64,000 bases of DNA from Hyparrhenia diplandra (taxonomy: Eukaryota > Streptophyta > Magnoliopsida > Poales > Poaceae): assembly GCA_015847255.1 (NCBI GenBank), contig JADLZK010009224.1:1426001-1490000 (forward strand), in the 5' to 3' direction. The notes under the pieces are model-generated. The model was not told the DNA's origin, searched no databases, and saw only the letters and a list, made by a program, of their open reading frames with translations. The position numbers and the translations under genes were made by a program. Of the stretch, positions 58,392 to 64,000 are shown one piece after another; the first letter of the stretch is position 1; each line of letters opens with the position of its first letter.

Positions 58392-58957
58392 ATGCCACAC
58401 AACACATTACGGTGGAAGTTGTTTCCGTTCTCTCTCACTGAGAGGGCGACTCAATGGTACGCCCACAACGTAGGGTTGGTAAATGGAGACCGGGAAGAAT
58501 TGCGACATAGGTTTTGCCTCGCGTTCTATCCTTTATCGAGAATCGCGGCCCTACGACAAAGAGATACTCAACTTCCAACAAAAGAGGGTGAAACCATAGG
58601 TGCAGCTTGGGACCGTTTTACCATTCTTACGTGATCCGCCCGCATCTATCCATCCCGAGCCACGTGCTTTTACAACACTTTTGGCTAGGCTTGGATAGAG
58701 CAAATGCCCTACTGCTTGACATAGCTGCCGGAGGGTCATTTGCACATAAAACCCCAGCGGAAGGAGAAGCTCTCCTAAACCGTATTCTTGAGAATACTCC
58801 TCCGCTAGAACCCATCCGAGTAGAACCCAAGCGTAAACCACGAGGAAGTCTCTTCTGCCTTGCTGAACCCGATACACCTTTAGAGAGACCCCGCTTGAAC
58901 GTAACCAAAGGAGACCGCATGCTCGGATCTCCCGTTCTTGGAGGCCGATCTTCTTGA
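58392..58957 (+). pseudogene. gag remnant (retrotransposon gag domain)
   Basis: LFPFSLTERATQWYAH, then EELRHRFCLAFYPLSRIAAL and GETIGAAWDRF in one frame, then LLQHFWLGLDRANALLLDIA and HKTPAEGEALL in another. These are hallmark segments of plant Ty3/gypsy gag. It is broken near 58,630. Confidence 0.8.
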
Positions 58958-59600
58958 GCAATTTGGTGACACCTCGAAGTACAAACAATGGAATAAACCA
59001 CTAGGGGAATGGTTACGGGAGGAAGGGCCCTCTTTCGAAGAAATTCGATTGAACCATCCCTCTACGCCTATCCGTTGCAGATATCAAGGGGACGTAGTGG
59101 AGGTCATGTATAACCCTGCTGTGGGCATAAACATCATGTCCAAAACCTTTGCACAGAAATGTGACAAGGAAGCCCCTAGAACCCACGCAGACGGACTTTT
59201 ACGCATAGCACCCCGAACCATCCTAATGTGCCGCGAGGTTATACACGACCAGATTCTTCTACATAGGAATGTCAAACTTTCTTTGGATTTTCATATATTT
59301 TTGATATCCAAGATTTTGACATCCTAATCGGGCATCCCTTGGAAAAGATTCTTGATCTACCAAAATCCGGGGATCTAGATGTCAAACGGGAGGAAAAACA
59401 TTGTCCATTCCGGTCCTTTCGAGCCAAAAACTTCGGTGGACGGACTCCTCCATGAGTATGACACGCCCGAGGAGGTCATGGGAGTCATGCTCTATGATAA
59501 CCCCGAGACGGACCTAGAAAAAACGCCCAATTCTTCATAGAAGAAGAGGGGCGACTCGTGGGAAACCATAGAACTTCCCCAAGAGGAAGAGGCGACTCGG
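58938..59600 (+). pseudogene. gag-pol linker and protease region remnant
   Basis: Readable pieces include IRCRYQGDVVEVMYNPAVGI and MSKTFAQKC, and then DILIGHPLEKILDLP in another frame. The position and wording fit the aspartic protease region, although a clear DSG-type active site is not seen. Confidence 0.5.
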
Positions 59601-61140
59601 CCTCCTATTGAGCTTAAACCCCCCCCCGGCCTACGCTATGTCTTCCTAAACGGTGACACACAAACTCCGGTTATCATTAGTGATAAACTTAGTGACCGGG
59701 AGACGACCCAACTCATAGCCGTTTTAGAGAAATATAGATCGGTCTTTGGGTATTCCTTACAAGATCTAAAAGGGGTAAGCCCAACACTCGCACACATCAC
59801 ATACCTATTGACCCTTCCAATTACCCCATCACGCAAACCCCAAAGCAAAGGCTCAATAACGCGATGCATGAAGTCGTGAAGAAGGAAGTTCTCAAACTTC
59901 TTCACGCCGGGATAATTTATCCCGCCGTACCACAAATGATTGGGTTAGCCGGTCCAAGTGGTCCCTAAAAAGGGAGGAATGGCGGTTGTTGAGAACTCTA
60001 AGAACGAGCTCATTCCGCAAAAAGACAAGTCACGTGGTGGAGAATGTGCATTGACTATAGAAAACTAAACAAGGCAACTAAGAAAGATCACTTCCCGCTT
60101 CCATTCATTGATGAGATGTTGGAACGGTTAGCTTAAACATTCTTTCTTCTATTTCCTTGACGGGTATTACGGGTACCACTAGATCCCGATCCACCCCGAT
60201 GACCAAAAGCAAGACCACCTTCACATGCCCATATGGAACCTATGCTTACCGTAGAATGTCATTTGGCCGTGTAATGCACCCGCTTCTTTTCAGCGGTGTA
60301 TGATGTCTATCTTCTCGGACATGATTGAAGAGATCATGGAAGTCTTCATGGACGACTTTTTAGTCTATGGTAAGACTTTCGACGGTTGTGTTCGAAGAAT
60401 TTAGACAAGGTCTTGCAGCGATGCCAAGAAAAGGACACAGTACTTAAGCGGGAAAAGTGCCATTTCATGGTCCGGGAAGGCATCGTTCTTGCACACCTAG
60501 TGTCCGAGAGGGGGATTGAGGTAGACAGAGCTAAGATAGGCGTTATCGAAAAGCTACCTCCCCGGTGAATGTCAAAGGGATCCGCAGCTTCCTAGGTCAT
60601 GCGGGGTTCTACAGAGGAGGTTCATAAAAGATTTTTCACAAATCTCTAGACCCCCCTCACGAACCACGCTAGCTAAGGATGCACCTTTCGACTTCACGGA
60701 TGAGTGCATGCACGCTTTGAAACCCTTAAGAAAGCACTCATCTCGGCTCCGATCATCCAACCCCCGGATTGGTCGTTGCCATTTGAAATCACGTGCGATG
60801 CTAGCGACTATGCCATTGGTGCGGTCTTAGGCCAAACCAAGGACAAGAAGCAAGCATGCAATCGCATATGCTAGCAAGACTCTAACGGGAGCCCGGCTTA
60901 ACTATGCCACCACGTAAAAAGAGCTCCTTGCGGTAGTCTTCGCTATCGAAATTTCGCTCTTACTTAGTGGGTGCAAAGATAATCGTTTACACCGATCACG
61001 CTGCCCTTAAGTATCTGCTCACTAAGAAAGACGCGAAACCTCGATTGATCCACTGGATTCTTTTACTCCAAGAGTTCGATCTAGAAATAAAAGATAAAAA
61101 GGGAGTAGAGAATACCGTTGTAGATCATTTGTCGCGTATG
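59600..61140 (+). pseudogene. Reverse transcriptase and RNase H remnant
   Basis: The pieces follow the canonical order: RT entry around 59,850-60,120 (LNNAMHEVVKKEVLKL, PLPFIDEMLERL), the catalytic FMDDF at about 60,345-60,360, CHFMVREGIVLAH and the RNase H segments (CDASDYAIGAVLGQ at about 60,793-60,835; YTDHAALKYLLTK at 60,988-61,028). Stops and frame changes occur every 100-300 bp, so it is inactive. This is a plant retrotransposon polyprotein copying RNA to DNA. Confidence 0.85.
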
Positions 61141-61279
61141 CAGGTCACTAACATGCAGGAACCACCTATCAATGACTACATGCGCGACGACATGCTACTA
61201 AAGGTGTCGGACACCAATCCATGGTATGCAAACATTGTCAACTTTATGGTTGCAGGTTATGTACCACCTGGAGAGGATA

Positions 61280-61950
61280 AGCGTAAGCTGCAAGTAGAGA
61301 GCAGACGACACCTTTGGGATGAACCGTACTGCACAGAGTTTGTGGTGATAGCTTGCTGATCATTCGCAAAACCAAGCGGGCAAGCCGCAACCTCAAACAA
61401 ACAGATCAAAACATACTCTAGAAGATGGTCAACGAGATGGGGAAGGGCTGGAAGAACAAGGCACTTCGATGCTCTCTCGGGCATACAGGACAAGCATACA
61501 AAGCCCCCCCATCGGCATGTCACCTATCACCGGTATATGGCAAAAAACTTGCCACTTACCGGTTGAATTGGAACATCGGGCTCACTGGGCCATCAAAAAG
61601 TGGAACATGGACGTCAAACTCGCTGGAAAGAACCGACAGAGACAAATCTCTGAACTTGAAGAATGGCGAGAAAAGGCGTACCACAGTGCAAAGCTCTACA
61701 AAGAGCGCATAAAAAGATGACATGATCGGCGCATCAAGATAAAGGAATTCACCACGAGGCGATAAGGTACTCTTATTCAACTCCTGGGTGAAATTATTCG
61801 GCGAAGGAAAGCCGAGGAGCAAATGGAAAGGACCGTACAACCGTCATCAACACTTCGCCACATGGCGCGATCACAATTCAAGATGACGCAGTGCGATTCA
61901 AAAGGTAAACGTCCAACGCCTCAAGCTTTTCTTTGAGCCATTGCCCGATC
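61280..61950 (+). pseudogene. Integrase remnant lacking its catalytic core
   Basis: A short N-terminal piece (RRHLWDEPY at about 61,302-61,328) is followed within 130 bp by the C-terminal part (GIWQKTCHLPVELEHRAHWA, QISELEEWREKAYHSAKLYK). The DDE core that should lie between them, several hundred bases, is missing. Confidence 0.75.
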
Positions 61951-61999
61951 TTAACCAAGAGCTTGATAGAATAGATTTATGCTTTGAAAATAGTTAAAT

Positions 62000-62465
62000 G
62001 ATAATCAAGATACACAAAAAAAAAAAAAACTTGTGAGGACATGTTCATCTTTGTTTTACCTTTTTGCCCTCACTAGTTCATGTTGATTTGTGCTTTCTTA
62101 ATTAATCTATCTTTTTACACAATTCATTTTCTATTTTCAAATTAAATAAAAAGAAATCAAAGTTTCAATAAAGCTTGTCTTTGGAATATTGTGTATGTCT
62201 CCACTTGTTTTTGTCCTTGTGCAAAAGAAATAAAATAGGTACAAAAACAAGTGTGGGAGGCGCTGCGTCTCTCACAAAAGTCAAGGTACGCAATGTATAA
62301 ATTCAAATTTTTGACTTGTGACATACTTTCTCCTCCTCCAATGTTTAAACATGATGCTAAACCTGAACCAAAGTTGGCAAAACTCCATCTCTAGTCTACC
62401 AATTGATTCATGGCATGCATACACTTTATTCCTCGCCAAAAACCATACTTTGATGATCAACTACC
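62000..62465. other. 3' part of the gypsy element, non-coding
   Basis: AT-rich sequence after the integrase remnant. Only the possible polypurine tract near 62,251 is noted. No gene. Confidence 0.4.
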
Positions 62466-63951
62466 TGTTAGGGACCCCAAGTTCATTGTTGGCATTTGTT
62501 AAGTGCTAAAAGAATATGAAGGATTTACGCAGTTTACGTAACACCTACCATTGTAGCTTTTCCCTAGGATGAGTATTCTAGAGTATCGTATCCACATGGA
62601 AGCTTTGACTAAACAATCTAATAAGTCACAATCATGCATCTACTAACTTAGCAAACCACTAGACTATAGTGAGGGGGTAAATGTTAAAGGGCAAGTAAAT
62701 AACAAAGCATAAAATAATAACCTATCTAAGATGTCAAAGAATATCTAAACTAAACAAGAGGTCAAAGAGAGAGATTTAGGTTCCTAGGTTCTTCTCTATT
62801 ATTTAGGTTCTATGATAGCAATCATACCATAACACTTCGGGGGACATCAGAACAATAGCCACAGAAAGAGATGAGAAGGGGCTAGGAAGCTCGACTACGG
62901 TCCTACAAACACCAACCCGAACGTGGTGGAATACGTCGGCCATCGTTTTGTCACCACCAGGGCTACCACAAACTATCCGTGGGGTTGGGTGCAATCTCAG
63001 GTAACCTCTAGTCTAGACACCATGTCTACACTATAAATTTCTACTCTAATTATGTCTATAACTAGAGCACTTTCGATGTGAGCGAAAGATCCCATGCAAT
63101 GATATAACAACTATACTTAACCAAATATATGAAAATCATAGAAGTAAATAGAGAAGATAAATATATGAATCATAAGTCTTCCAAAGATAAGATATGGAAC
63201 ATACCAAACTCTATAGACATCTCCGAGGAACCAAAGTATAGTTCAACTCTCCTTTACTCTTGATTAGATCTATGTTAGATCTAATCTAACTCTAATCACA
63301 TGACTAATCTACTTCTAATTACATAGCTAATCCTCTTCTAATCTTCCTCTAATTCACTAATCCCTTAGAGAGAGGTTATCCTTACATTTGGGACACCTCT
63401 ACAACTAAGAGAATAATGAATAGAATGAGATAGAATGAATTAGGGTTTCACCCGGGTCGTGGGTCTTCTTATATAGCCCTTGGCGATGAACGATAGCCCT
63501 TGGATCAAACCGACCTTGGCAAGCGGTGTAGATACAATCTCAATGTCGGTGGTAAACCGCCATAGAAAGGAGAGGGTCGACATGTGAGCCCAACCGGGCG
63601 GCCGGCTGGTTAGTTATTTGGCGGCCGCCGCGGGGTGGCATGCCACCTCAAAGCATCCCGTTCCTTCCGGTGTCCTCCGGTACTTTCTAGAATGTTTTAG
63701 TCCACTTTTCGGGTTGAGTTACTTCACGCCAAGTCTTGTCATCATATGGGATGTTTATTCCGGAACTTTCTCCATTATTCTGCATTTATCCGTTAAGTCC
63801 CCGAAAAATATATAAATCACCAAAACTCGTGGAATTATGTTAGTTTAAACCCCTAGACTTATGTTGATATTTATTTTAAGCCCTTATTCATGTTTAATTG
63901 ACTAGTAATTTTATGCTATAACAGTGTCAACAAGTTCCCCCCAAGCTTACC
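62466..63951 (-). repeat. LTR of a minus-strand retrotransposon
   Basis: On the minus strand it starts TGTTGACACTGTTATAGC at 63,951 and ends CCCTAACA at 62,466 (1,486 bp). A TATA box CTATATAAGAAG is at about 63,468-63,479. Immediately outside its start a purine tract (AGCTTGGGGGGAACT, 63,966-63,952) is placed as a polypurine tract before a 3' LTR. The rest of the element should lie to the right of the window. The left boundary rests on the TG...CA rule only. Confidence 0.6.
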
Positions 63952-64000
63952 CTTTGCTAGTCCCTAGCAAAGCCAAACTTAACAATGGATCGGGAGTTGC
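63952..64000 (-). mobile_element. Start of internal region of the minus-strand retroelement
   Basis: Polypurine tract next to the LTR and the last bases of the internal region (minus-strand reading). It runs off the window. Confidence 0.5.

Larger units (their letters stand above)
56732..62465 (+). mobile_element. Degenerate Ty3/gypsy retrotransposon
   Basis: The LTR starts at 56,732 (TGTTGACGG), directly after the primer-binding site of another element. A TATA box (CTATAAAAGGAGG, near 57,256-57,268) marks its promoter. Its LTR end is not resolved; it lies between about 57,600 and 58,150. The plus strand then shows gag, protease, RT, RNase H and the end of integrase, with many frame changes. 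A GTGTGGGAGG-type tract near 62,251 may be its polypurine tract, but no matching 3' LTR follows. Instead an oppositely oriented LTR begins at 62,466. The gag style is that of the Athila/Tat-like group (inference). Confidence 0.8.

Overview
The window looks like nuclear DNA of a grass (Poaceae). No organelle or bacterial genes are visible. It holds CC-NB-ARC-LRR (NLR) resistance-gene homologues, class I terpene synthases with many short introns, and heavy CACTA, Mutator, hAT, Stowaway, LINE and Ty3/gypsy content. The taxon is inferred from gene style and transposon families and was not tested by search.

Positions 1-36,000 carry two tandem, same-strand (minus) NLR paralogues. NLR-A runs from 13,486 down to about 36. 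It is split inside its LRR exon by a complete 7.9-kb CACTA transposon (3,134-11,056; 3-bp target duplication CAT). NLR-B runs from 35,939 down to about 21,968. Its main exons are contiguous, but one of its tail exons is split by a second CACTA (22,100-31,998; also CAT). The second element carries remnants of a TNP2-type transposase and of a second unit with a Ulp1-like protease. Both NLRs continue 3' into tandem copies of an ~82-88-codon, phase-0 exon: five in NLR-A and two in NLR-B. Each copy repeats the C-terminal cap of the LRR domain, and this is the most unusual structure in the window. Two small non-autonomous CACTAs (16,699-18,002; 19,027-20,036) and a MITE lie between the genes.

Positions 36,000-56,000 carry two tandem minus-strand sesquiterpene-synthase-like genes: TPS1 (38,578-43,798) and TPS2 (51,073-55,302). 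They share exon structure, flanking promoter sequence, intron MITEs and a GC donor splice site. Insertions after duplication separate them: an Ac/Ds-like hAT in a TPS1 intron, MITEs in TPS2, a non-autonomous Ty3/gypsy-like element (44,240-47,879; target duplication ACTTG), a Mutator-like MITE (48,032-48,326; 9-bp duplication), a small CACTA (36,567-37,633) and a LINE-like retroposon with a 15-bp duplication.

Positions 56,000-64,000 are nested retroelement debris: a LINE zf-RVT remnant, an LTR fragment ending in a primer-binding site, a degenerate Ty3/gypsy element (gag, RT, RNase H, truncated integrase) on the plus strand, and a minus-strand LTR whose element continues past the window.

The NLR and TPS reading frames are damaged. 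In NLR-B, TPS1 and TPS2 every lesion I found is a small length change in a mononucleotide run, so sequencing error must be excluded before calling these three pseudogenes. NLR-A is broken beyond doubt.
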